Assembly: GCA_020846515.1 (NCBI GenBank) | Contig: JADLDX010000627.1 | Location: 1-5,925 of the forward strand | Source of the DNA: Pirellulaceae bacterium | GTDB taxonomy: Bacteria > Planctomycetota > Planctomycetia > Pirellulales > Pirellulaceae | Reading direction: 5' to 3' | DNA: 5,925 nt | In this document: in pieces, positions 1 to 5,925 of the stretch | How positions within the stretch are numbered: the stretch's first letter is position 1 | How the letters are laid out: the number at the start of each line of letters is the position of its first letter | Made by a program: the position numbers and the translations under genes | The notes under the pieces: generated by a model | Seen by the model: only the letters and a program-made list of their open reading frames with translations | What the model was told of the DNA's origin: nothing | Database searches by the model: none

Positions 1-7
1 AACCGGG

Positions 8-27
8 GGCTAACGCCGGCTAACGCC
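8..27. repeat. Tandem 10-bp repeat GGCTAACGCC x2
   Basis: GGCTAACGCC occurs twice without a gap, at 8-17 and 18-27. Each unit has GGC/GCC ends that can pair, and the junction forms the palindrome GCCGGC. A related word, GGGGCTAACG, lies in the other spacer at 848-857. The repeat lies about 60 bp beyond the stop of the FixJ-type gene. Similar GC-rich spacer repeats are, from memory, common in some planctomycete genomes; this was not checked. Confidence 0.7.
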
Positions 28-59
28 CTGCGGCTGATATACGCCTGTTTTTCGACTAT

Positions 60-82
60 CCCTGGCGCTGCGCTTGGCAGGG
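60..82 (-). terminator. Weak hairpin downstream of the FixJ-type gene
   Basis: CCCTG and CAGGG ends can pair around a 13-nt interior, 7 nt after the stop codon at 90-92. The stem is only 5 bp and what follows on the minus strand is A-rich (TCGAAAAAC), not a U-run, so an intrinsic terminator is doubtful. It may mark the transcript end in a factor-dependent way. Confidence 0.2.
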
Positions 83-89
83 TTCGTTC

Positions 90-707
90 TTATCGAATCG
101 ACATGACCATTTTGACTAACTGCGCTACCGACTCGACGCCCAGTTTTTTGGTGATGTGGCTGCGGTGAACTTCGACCGTCTTGGTACTAATGCCCAGTCG
201 TTTGGCGATTTGTTTGGTCAAGTTGCCCCCGACCACCAAATCCATGATTTCTCGCTCGCGTGTCGTCAACAGCTTAACGCGATTCTGCAACTCTTCTTGG
301 CGTTGAGATTCGACACGAGCGTGTTCACTGTGAGTGATCAACTCGCGTACTTGTTCGATAAAGCGTTGCCCCTTGAAGGGCTTTTCGATCACGGTGACCG
401 CTCCGTTTTTCATCGCATCCACAGTCATGGGCACGGTGCCAAAACCGGTGATGATCAAGAACGGCACCGTCGAACCTCGGCTGCGGATCTCTTCGATCAA
501 CTGCAAGCCCGACATGGCCGGCAGGTGATAGTCCAGCACAAAGCAGCCGGGTATCAAATCGTGCCACGCATCCAATAGCAGTTCACCCGAACTGAATGCT
601 TGCGAAGCAATACCAGCCCTTTCCAACAGCTGTGTCAAATAATCACAGACCACGTCGTCGTCGTCCACAATGTAAACGACTGGTCTGGTATCCATCGAAT
701 TACTCAT
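90..707 (-). CDS. FixJ/LuxR-type response regulator transcription factor
   Basis: This DNA-binding response regulator has 205 residues, close to the usual FixJ length. The receiver spans about 9-125: VYIVDDDD near 11-18, phosphoacceptor D59 in CFVLDYHLP, T87 in LIITGFG and K109 in IEKPF. A charged linker (about 126-145) leads to a LuxR/GerE helix-turn-helix at about 147-203, with LTTREREIMDLV and the recognition region ISTKTVEVHRSHI. In this family, phosphorylation of the receiver promotes dimerisation and promoter binding. The start chosen is the ATG at 707, just before the receiver; a GTG at 782 would add 25 residues with no family resemblance. GAGGGG lies 13 nt upstream and GGTAG about 4 nt upstream, so the ribosome binding site is unclear. 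No dedicated kinase adjoins it. A 426-bp spacer separates it from the hybrid kinase, so it may have its own promoter. It is the only visible candidate for transcriptional output of this cluster; its regulon is unknown. Confidence 0.94.
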   Translation of the reverse strand: MSNSMDTRPVVYIVDDDDVVCDYLTQLLERAGIASQAFSSGELLLDAWHDLIPGCFVLDYHLPAMSGLQLIEEIRSRGSTVPFLIITGFGTVPMTVDAMKNGAVTVIEKPFKGQRFIEQVRELITHSEHARVESQRQEELQNRVKLLTTREREIMDLVVGGNLTKQIAKRLGISTKTVEVHRSHITKKLGVESVAQLVKMVMSIR

Positions 708-989
708 TATTCTACCGCAACCCCTCACGCCCCGCCAAAATGAACGAGCCTGCATCCAAAGCTTTCGGTTCGAGGTAGGCACTCGAACTGCAAACAGCCA
801 TCCGTGGGCGCTCCGCTGCGTACGTTGTTCTAGGTTGGCGGCTACTCGGGGCTAACGATCTCTTTATCCTTCAGCCGCGATTGTAGAACACGGTATCGAC
901 TAGCGGCAAGACGAGGAATTATTACTAGGTCCCCCAGCGGCTAAGGAAAACCCCTATGTGTCGCTAGTTCATCAGTATTATTCCCCAGC

Positions 990-999
990 CCGTTATGGC
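990..999. repeat. Left flanking direct repeat (possible target-site duplication)
   Basis: CCGTTATGGC here matches CCCTTATGGC at 1131-1140 in 9 of 10 positions, with TTATGGC identical. It directly abuts the left terminal arm of the inverted-repeat element. Confidence 0.45.
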
Positions 1000-1130
1000 A
1001 ACGCTGTGAAGCGTTTGCTCGTGAAACCCGGCATTTGTAGCGGTTGGGCGCAAGCCCTCCGGTTCCTCTAACTACCGGGATATACCGGACGGCTTGCGCC
1101 GTTCCGCTTTTAAAATGCTTCACAGCGTTA
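1000..1130. mobile_element. Putative MITE-like inverted-repeat element
   Basis: The outer arms are AACGCTGTGAAGC at 1000-1012 and its exact reverse complement GCTTCACAGCGTT at 1117-1129. Pairing extends inward to 1016/1113 with one G-T wobble (1013/1116). The element is flanked by CCGTTATGGC at 990-999 and CCCTTATGGC at 1131-1140, direct repeats matching 9 of 10 that look like a target-site duplication. It encodes no transposase, so it would be non-autonomous if mobile. It begins just past the hybrid kinase stop codon. The alternative is a stable structural or REP-like repeat in which the flanking match is coincidental. The inverted repeat is certain; mobility is inferred. Confidence 0.45.
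1040..1107. repeat. Inner imperfect inverted repeat (GGCGCAAGCC core)
   Basis: Two 24-nt arms, 1040-1063 and 1084-1107, are reverse complements at 20 of 24 positions and share GGCGCAAGCC on the left and GGCTTGCGCC on the right, around a 20-nt loop. They sit inside the outer arms, so the whole region could form a long two-tier hairpin in RNA or single-stranded DNA. The arms look like two head-to-head copies of one GC-rich repeat unit. No T-run follows in the minus-strand direction, so it is not a standard intrinsic terminator, although it could still slow transcription or protect the 3' end of the operon message. Confidence 0.7.
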
Positions 1131-1140
1131 CCCTTATGGC
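1131..1140. repeat. Right flanking direct repeat containing the kinase stop codon
   Basis: CCCTTATGGC partners the left copy at 990-999. On the minus strand it reads GCCATAAGGG, and the TAA is the stop codon of the hybrid kinase. One base (1130) separates it from the right inverted arm. An insertion here would have left the reading frame intact. Confidence 0.45.
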
Positions 1141-3443
1141 CGATCCAGCGTTCGCCGAACCTTTCGTGCCAATGCCAAGGCAGTGAATGGTTTCTGCAAC
1201 AGTGTTTCAGCGGTCAGTTCCACGCCATAGCGTACGACAGCGTCCCCGGTGTAACCGCTCATATAAAGCACGCGGATGTTGGGGCGTAGGCTGCGCAAGT
1301 TCTCGGCTAGATCTCGACCACTGATCAGTGGCATGACCACGTCGGTGATCAGCAGATCGATCTCTACTGCATGTTTCTGGACAATCTCCATGGCGGCTGC
1401 CTGGCCATTGGCGGCCAGCACCGTATAGCCATGGGACTCCAGTATAGAACGTACGAGATCAAGCACTGCAACTTCATCTTCGACCAGTAGAATCGTTTCC
1501 GTACCGCGGGGTGACGACTGGTTTGGCAAGATCGTTTCGAGGTTGCTTGCTTCTTTGACCACCGATGGCAAAGCGATCGTAAATTCAGTACCCACGCCCT
1601 CTTCGCTTTTGACGGCGATGGTGCCTCCCGCCTGTTTGACAATTCCGTAAACCGTGGCCAACCCTAAACCCGTCCCTTGCCCAACTTTTTTTGTGGTGAA
1701 GAAAGGTTCAAATAATCGCTTTTGAACCTCTAACGACATCCCGCACCCGGTGTCGGCGACATGCAAGCATGAGTAACGCCCTGCACCACGATCGGGATCA
1801 GGATCATTGCTGTCCAAGATCATTTCGCTCGTGGCGATTGTCAGTTTGCCGCCGCGCGGCATCGCATCGCGTGAATTGACAATCAGATTCATCAGCACCT
1901 GCTCAATTTGCCCTGGGTCAGCTTCCACGCAGGCCGTGCCTGGCGCTAGTACGGTTGTAAAGGTAACATCTTCGCCAATCAGCGGTCGCAACATCTTGCT
2001 CAGGTCTTGAATTAACACATTTAAGTCTAAGACTTTGGGAGCCACCACTGATTTGCGGCTGAACGCCAACAACTGAGCTGTCAATCGTGCGGCACGCTCT
2101 CCGGCTTGGCGAATTTGTCGTAAATTGATAACGCTGGGATGCTCTGGCGATACATCCTCCAAAAGCATATCTGAATAACCGTTGATAACGGTTAACAGGT
2201 TGTTGAAGTCATGGGCCACTCCACCTGCCAGACGGCCAATTGCTTCCATCTTCTGGGCCTGGTGGAACTGCTCTTCCAAGCGTTTACGTTCCGTGATATC
2301 TCGAATTACCTCGGCTACGCGACGTTGACCATCCAGTTGAAACTTGGCAATATTGACTTCGATAGGAAATGTATGGCCATCTTTATGTTGTCCGATGAAC
2401 TCACGACTGGCACTACCATCAGCGCCTGTGGTCGTGTTCACGCAGGTCGACACAAACAACTCGTGATCTTGTCGGCATAGGTCGGTTAATAGCTGATTGA
2501 TATCTGTCCCGATCAAGTCAGCTTGTGAGTAACCGAACATACGTTCTGTAGCTAGGTTGGCCATATGGATTTTCCCGCAGCAGTCGCTGGTTAGAATCGC
2601 GTCGGACACACTACCCAGCACGGCCTGCAACAGTTCTGAGGTCTTTCTGAGATCGGCCTCAGCAATACAACGTTCGGTGATATCCTGATCGGTGCCTTCG
2701 ACGCGGATGATATTGCCGTCTGCGTCGCGGGTGGCGCGCGCTCGACTATGGATCCACAACAAGGCACCGTCGGATCGGATCACTCTGAAATCATCGGCAA
2801 ACTGGTCCGCGCCACCCAGCATGGCTTGCACGCGATCGATGGCCGCCGATCGGTCGTCGGGATGCAAAAGAGAGAGGAAGGTTTCGAAGCTCGGTACGGT
2901 GGTCTCCCGATCTATGCCGAACAGGGTAAACATGGCGTCTGACCACCAGACATGGTTAGCCGCTGGCATCCATACCCAACTACCCATGCGGGCCACGCGT
3001 TGGGCTTCCGCCAACTGCGACTCGCGGAGCTTTAGCTCTTGCGTGGCACGATCTGCCAATGTTTGCGACTGGCGTTTGGCCATGGCGCGTTCTACCGCTG
3101 ATACCAGTCGACCCAAGCGATCTTTGATAAAATAGTCGGAGGCACCCAATTTCATGGCTTCGACGGCCGCTTCTTCGCCAATCGAACCAGACACCAAAAT
3201 AAACGGCAGATGCGGATCGCGCTCGCGCAGCAAGTTGAGTGCCCGCAAGCAATCAAACTGCGGAAGCTGCCAATCGCAGATGACGATATCCAGTTCCGCA
3301 GAAAGTGCCGCCAGATACTCACTTTCGGTGTCGACACGTGTGGCCGTCAGGTCAAATTTACCGCGACGTAGTTCGTACTCCAATAACTTCGCATCGACCG
3401 GATTGTCTTCCACAATCAGCACACGCAGCGACACTTCATTCAT
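1134..3443 (-). CDS. Hybrid histidine kinase, REC-PAS-PAS-HisKA-HATPase-REC
   Basis: This soluble hybrid kinase has 769 residues from the ATG at 3443. Order: N-terminal receiver at about 5-122 (E12, D13, phosphoacceptor D57 in VICDWQLP, S85, K107); PAS_3-type domain at about 143-258 (HPDD 194-197); second PAS at about 267-386 (ends [13 protein letters not shown]); HisKA with His411 in [14 protein letters not shown]; HATPase with N-box [10 protein letters not shown] at 519-528, G1 DTGCGM at 564-569, F-box FEPFFTTK at 578-585 and G2 GQGTGLGLA at 588-596; C-terminal receiver at about 648-766 (E655, D656, D701 in LITDVVMP, S729, K751). All expected catalytic residues are present and no membrane segment is seen. 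A GTG at 3452 overlaps the upstream stop as GTGA and would add three residues, but the ATG at 3443 is preferred because GGTGAG lies 8 nt upstream of it. The N-terminal receiver could let another kinase gate this one. There is no Hpt or DNA-binding domain, so the output is not visible. The stop codon falls inside a repeat that flanks a downstream inverted-repeat element. Confidence 0.95.
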   Translation of the reverse strand: MNEVSLRVLIVEDNPVDAKLLEYELRRGKFDLTATRVDTESEYLAALSAELDIVICDWQLPQFDCLRALNLLRERDPHLPFILVSGSIGEEAAVEAMKLGASDYFIKDRLGRLVSAVERAMAKRQSQTLADRATQELKLRESQLAEAQRVARMGSWVWMPAANHVWWSDAMFTLFGIDRETTVPSFETFLSLLHPDDRSAAIDRVQAMLGGADQFADDFRVIRSDGALLWIHSRARATRDADGNIIRVEGTDQDITERCIAEADLRKTSELLQAVLGSVSDAILTSDCCGKIHMANLATERMFGYSQADLIGTDINQLLTDLCRQDHELFVSTCVNTTTGADGSASREFIGQHKDGHTFPIEVNIAKFQLDGQRRVAEVIRDITERKRLEEQFHQAQKMEAIGRLAGGVAHDFNNLLTVINGYSDMLLEDVSPEHPSVINLRQIRQAGERAARLTAQLLAFSRKSVVAPKVLDLNVLIQDLSKMLRPLIGEDVTFTTVLAPGTACVEADPGQIEQVLMNLIVNSRDAMPRGGKLTIATSEMILDSNDPDPDRGAGRYSCLHVADTGCGMSLEVQKRLFEPFFTTKKVGQGTGLGLATVYGIVKQAGGTIAVKSEEGVGTEFTIALPSVVKEASNLETILPNQSSPRGTETILLVEDEVAVLDLVRSILESHGYTVLAANGQAAAMEIVQKHAVEIDLLITDVVMPLISGRDLAENLRSLRPNIRVLYMSGYTGDAVVRYGVELTAETLLQKPFTALALARKVRRTLDRP

Positions 3444-3448
3444 ACGAA

Positions 3449-3895
3449 TCACTCACCGGTACGAGGCAACTGGTTCACTAGCAGCCAATACAATCCAAGT
3501 TGACGCACGGCTTCGATGAATTTCTCGAATTCCACCGGTTTTTGCACATAACTGTTGACACCTAAATTGTAGCTCTCCACGATGTCCTTCTCTTCAACGG
3601 AAGAAGTCATCACCACCACGGGGATCATCTTTGTCTCGGGAGCGGACTTGATCTGGCGGAGTACTTCCAGTCCATCCACCAATGGCAGCTTCAGATCCAA
3701 CAGGATCATCTTTAACGCACCATCAAGTTTGCGTCCCAGATACTTGCCGGTACAAAACAGGTATTCGAGCGCTTCGGCACCATCGCGCAGTACGTGCACT
3801 CGGTTGGCCAGATTGTGTTTCTCGAAAGCATGCATGGCCAGTTTAATATCACTGGGATTGTCTTCCACCAGCAGGATTTCAATTGCGGTTGTCAT
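3449..3895 (-). CDS. Rcp1-like single-domain response regulator
   Basis: This 148-residue CheY-like receiver carries no output domain. It matches the Rcp1 family, whose founder is the partner of the cyanobacterial phytochrome kinase Cph1. Visible marks are the acidic pair E11-D12 in LLVEDNPSD, phosphoacceptor D67 in ILLDLKLP, switch residue T97 in VVVMTSS, and K119 in YVQKPVEF. The long beta2-alpha2 stretch with FCTGKYLGRK and the tail LGLYWLLVNQLP are both characteristic of Rcp1-type proteins. Length is normal for the family. Its ATG overlaps the upstream kinase stop as ATGA, and no Shine-Dalgarno sequence is evident before it, so translation probably depends on coupling to the kinase. It likely acts by protein contact: as phosphate acceptor of the PAS kinase, as a sink, or as an adaptor to the hybrid kinase encoded next. 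The family call is firm; the target is inferred only from context. Confidence 0.95.
   Translation of the reverse strand: MTTAIEILLVEDNPSDIKLAMHAFEKHNLANRVHVLRDGAEALEYLFCTGKYLGRKLDGALKMILLDLKLPLVDGLEVLRQIKSAPETKMIPVVVMTSSVEEKDIVESYNLGVNSYVQKPVEFEKFIEAVRQLGLYWLLVNQLPRTGE
3452..3457 (-). promoter_or_regulatory. Probable ribosome binding site of the hybrid kinase
   Basis: The minus strand reads GGTGAG followed by 8 nt and then ATG (3443-3441). This spacing favours the ATG over the GTG at 3452-3450, whose only purine-rich stretch directly abuts it. The site lies within the last codons of the Rcp1-like gene, so initiation could be both direct and coupled to termination of that gene. Confidence 0.45.
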
Positions 3896-5925
3896 GAGGT
3901 CGTGGCTTCAAAACTGGAGCTGTGGATAGGTAACGCGAAATAGAATGTTGCGCCATGTCCTGCGCGAGCTTCGGCCCAAATGCGACCCCCATGTCGATGG
4001 ATAATCTGCTTGGTAATGGCCAAGCCCACCCCGGTTCCCTCGTAATCCTCCTGGCGGTGCAGTCTTTGAAATACTCCAAACAGTTTGCCTGCGTACTGCA
4101 TATCAAAGCCCACACCGTTGTCCTTTATACGGTACACAACATCGTGATCCGTTTTCTCCGATCCGATTTCAATGGTCGGCGGCTGGCTCTGCTTAGAGTA
4201 CTTAATCGCGTTGCCAATTAAGTTCAACCACACCTGCTTCATCAAAGCCGGATCACCCACCGAATCGTGCAGCTGCTGAACGCGAACCACTTCATGCCCA
4301 TCATGCATGGATTCCTCTACACATTGTGCCACCAATTGCGCCATGCAGAAGGCTGATTTGTATAGTGATTGGCGACTTTGTCGCGAAAAATCCAAGAGGT
4401 CATCGATCAGCTGTCCCATGCGTTTAGCATTTTGACTGATCTCATCCAAGCAATCTTTCGCTGTCGGCGGTAGATGAGCCTCAAAGTCCTGCATTAGGAT
4501 CTTAGCAAAGCCGTTCAGGGCGCGGAGCGGCGCTCGCAGGTCATGCGATACCGAATAAGAGAAGGACTCGAGACTCTGGTTGGCCTGTTCGAGTTGCAGC
4601 GTGCGTTTGGAGACACGTTCTTCCAGTCCAGCGTTGAGTTCGCGAATGCGCTCCTCGGCAACTTTCTGATCCGTGATATCGTAGTTCACGCCAAGGAATC
4701 GGATGGAACGCCCAGGCTTGCGTGAGGTTCCGCCAAACGTTTGGTCGATGAAGGCCCCTTTTCCCTTCAGCCAACGAACTTCACCATCGGCGCGAATGAT
4801 ACGAAAGTCGGCATCCAGCTTGCCAGACAAGAGAGCCTGGTTCCATTGTTCTTGTAGCGTTGTGATATCTTCAGGGTGTACGTAGTGAAAAAAAGTTTCT
4901 GGAGCCGACAATGCATTTTCAGGTTCCAACCCAAGCAATCGATATTCGGTTTCGTTCCATAGACTTCGCCCGGTTTCAAAATCGAATTCGAAGGTCCCCA
5001 TTGCGCCAGACTCGAGCGTTAGTCGCAAGCGTTCTTCGCTTAACCGTAGCGCCTCTTCGGCCTGCTTTCTGTCGGTCACATCCACAGTCACAGCCACACC
5101 AGCGACGACCGCTCCCTGTTCGTCCTGAATCGGCGCGCCGGAGGCTTCCGTGTACCAGCGTCGCCCATTCGGCGAGATGACTTCGTACTCCTGAGGTGGC
5201 ACTACTCGGTTCTCTCGAACCGAGCGCTGCAGCGGCAGTTCGGAGTCCTTCACCAATACGCCCTGTTGCCAGTACTGGACTTTCCTGCCCGGAGCCGTCA
5301 TGTCCGGAGCTGAAGCCGAAAGGTTGTCGGTAGGCACCGCGGCGAACTGAGCTAAAGCAACTGGATTGCCGGTGATCCTTTCGCACGTTAAATCGTCAGA
5401 AAAAGTGACTCCCACGGGTAGTGCATTCATTAGCGACTTGAGCCGGCGATTGAGGTCGACCAACTCCTTTTCCGTTTTTTTGACGGCGGTGATGTCCTGC
5501 ACGGCTGTGATGTACTGGAGTGGCGCGCCAGTTTCGGAGCGTTCCAGGGCCACTGAAAAGCTGACCCAAAAGATTTCGCCCGTTTTGCGAATCTTGCGTT
5601 TCTCGATAGAAAAAGTGGGGATCTCGCCCGCTAACAGGCGTCCCATTTGTCGCCAATCGTTGGGCAGGTCCTCTGGGTGCGTGATCTGCTGGAACGTCAG
5701 TCGCAATAGCTCGTCTCGCTCGTAACCATGAATCGCGCAAAAAGCGTCGTTCACTTCCACAAACCGGCCATCGAGACCTACGCGAGCGATGCCTACGGCC
5801 GCAACGGAAAACATAACTCGAAATCGAGGGTCGCTATCCCGCATCGCGGCTTCGCGTCGAAATACCGCGCATTCATCTAGCCAACGGTGCCTGGCATTGT
5901 CTAGCGCGCGGGTTAGTCCGCAGGG
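3892..5925 (-). CDS. Multi-PAS sensor histidine kinase (5' end beyond window)
   Basis: This is a cytoplasmic sensor kinase that should autophosphorylate on histidine and pass phosphate to a receiver, most simply the Rcp1-like protein encoded next. Numbering from the Met at 5844: PAS at about 5-120 (S-box type, HPEDL near 56-60); a divergent PAS at about 134-258 (ends VTDRKQAE); a PAS_3-type domain at about 265-392 (HPED 323-326, ends DITDQKVAEE); a signalling coiled coil at about 393-428; an H-box SYSVSHDLRAPLR with His434; an N-box NLIGNAIKYS at 541-550; G1 DNGVGFD at 575-581; and G2 GTGVGLAI at 603-610. No membrane segment or signal peptide is visible, and there is no C-terminal receiver. 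The frame stays open from that Met to the window edge (27 more codons, including LDECAVFRREAA, typical inter-PAS linker), so the Met is probably internal and more sensor domains may lie upstream. The H-box resembles phytochrome-like kinases, but no GAF or PHY domain is seen. The family call is firm; the ligand is unknown. Confidence 0.93.
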   Translation of the reverse strand, partial: PCGLTRALDNARHRWLDECAVFRREAAMRDSDPRFRVMFSVAAVGIARVGLDGRFVEVNDAFCAIHGYERDELLRLTFQQITHPEDLPNDWRQMGRLLAGEIPTFSIEKRKIRKTGEIFWVSFSVALERSETGAPLQYITAVQDITAVKKTEKELVDLNRRLKSLMNALPVGVTFSDDLTCERITGNPVALAQFAAVPTDNLSASAPDMTAPGRKVQYWQQGVLVKDSELPLQRSVRENRVVPPQEYEVISPNGRRWYTEASGAPIQDEQGAVVAGVAVTVDVTDRKQAEEALRLSEERLRLTLESGAMGTFEFDFETGRSLWNETEYRLLGLEPENALSAPETFFHYVHPEDITTLQEQWNQALLSGKLDADFRIIRADGEVRWLKGKGAFIDQTFGGTSRKPGRSIRFLGVNYDITDQKVAEERIRELNAGLEERVSKRTLQLEQANQSLESFSYSVSHDLRAPLRALNGFAKILMQDFEAHLPPTAKDCLDEISQNAKRMGQLIDDLLDFSRQSRQSLYKSAFCMAQLVAQCVEESMHDGHEVVRVQQLHDSVGDPALMKQVWLNLIGNAIKYSKQSQPPTIEIGSEKTDHDVVYRIKDNGVGFDMQYAGKLFGVFQRLHRQEDYEGTGVGLAITKQIIHRHGGRIWAEARAGHGATFYFALPIHSSSFEATTS

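Larger units (their letters stand above)
708..1133. other. Gene-free spacer between hybrid kinase and FixJ-type regulator
   Basis: No credible gene lies in this 426-bp spacer on either strand. The right part (about 990-1133) is a compound inverted-repeat element, annotated separately. The left part (708-989) should contain the leader and promoter of the FixJ-type gene, but no convincing -35/-10 pair was found: AATAAT on the minus strand at 918-923 lacks a matching -35. A GGGGCTAACG word at 848-857 recalls the tandem repeat at 8-27. Confidence 0.7.

Noticed and set aside
156..578. Plus-strand open frame of 140 codons
   Set aside because: It lies fully opposite the FixJ-type gene, whose minus-strand protein shows intact receiver and helix-turn-helix motifs; the plus-strand product has no recognisable domain.
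708..782. N-terminal extension of the FixJ-type regulator from a GTG at 782
   Set aside because: The 25 extra residues are Trp/Arg-rich and unlike the family, which starts shortly before the VYIVDDD strand; the ATG at 707 fits the normal length.
788..804. Sigma-54-like GG-N10-GC on the minus strand, about 80 nt before the FixJ-type gene
   Set aside because: Only the GG and TTGC match; the rest of the -24 element is wrong, so it is likely chance.
918..923. Sigma-70-like -10 (AATAAT, minus strand)
   Set aside because: There is no acceptable -35 hexamer at 16-18 nt spacing, and it lies about 210 nt from the start codon.
941..1123. Minus-strand open frame of 60 codons
   Set aside because: It is mostly made of the inverted-repeat element arms, so its sequence reflects the repeat rather than a protein.
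2692..3135. Plus-strand open frame of 147 codons
   Set aside because: It lies antisense to the receiver and PAS part of the hybrid kinase, has a Ser/Arg-rich low-information product and no family motif.
3892..5844. Photoreceptor function (phytochrome or LOV) for the PAS kinase
   Set aside because: Although the H-box and the Rcp1-like partner resemble phytochrome systems, no GAF/PHY chromophore region and no LOV cysteine motif (NCRFLQ type) is present in the visible part.

Overview
All convincing coding sequence in this 5.9 kb window lies on the minus strand, and every gene belongs to two-component signal transduction. The organism cannot be named with certainty. Soluble multi-PAS kinases, a FixJ-type regulator, slightly GC-rich DNA and short GC-rich spacer repeats (GGCTAACGCC; a GGGCGCAAGCC-type inverted repeat) would suit a planctomycete, possibly of the Pirellula/Rhodopirellula group. 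That is a low-to-moderate confidence inference from memory, and other environmental bacteria remain possible.

Layout in transcription order, from right to left. (1) 5925-3892: a soluble PAS-PAS-PAS histidine kinase of the SYSVSHDLRAPLR class, cut by the window edge; its frame stays open upstream of the first ATG. (2) 3895-3449: a 148-residue single-domain response regulator of the Rcp1 (phytochrome-partner) type, overlapping the kinase by ATGA. (3) 3443-1134 (or from GTG at 3452): a hybrid kinase with order REC-PAS-PAS-HisKA-HATPase-REC, starting at the regulator's stop codon. These three form one tightly packed, probably translationally coupled operon. (4) 1133-708: a 426-bp spacer without a gene. 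It contains a MITE-like inverted-repeat element (about 1000-1130) flanked by near-identical 10-bp direct repeats, one of which contains the hybrid kinase's stop codon. (5) 707-90: a FixJ/LuxR-type response regulator, the only DNA-binding protein in the window. (6) 89-1: a 3' flank with a small hairpin and a tandem GGCTAACGCC repeat.

Likely working model (inference): the PAS kinase senses a cytoplasmic cue and phosphorylates the Rcp1-like protein. The hybrid kinase takes a second input through its own N-terminal receiver and PAS domains and passes phosphate to its C-terminal receiver. No Hpt domain is visible, so the link from that receiver to an output is missing here. The FixJ-type regulator is a candidate transcriptional output, but it is separated by the repeat element and may be an independent orphan. 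All phosphoacceptor and catalytic residues looked for are present, so nothing appears degenerate. I found no CRISPR array, RNA gene, toxin-antitoxin pair or transposase.
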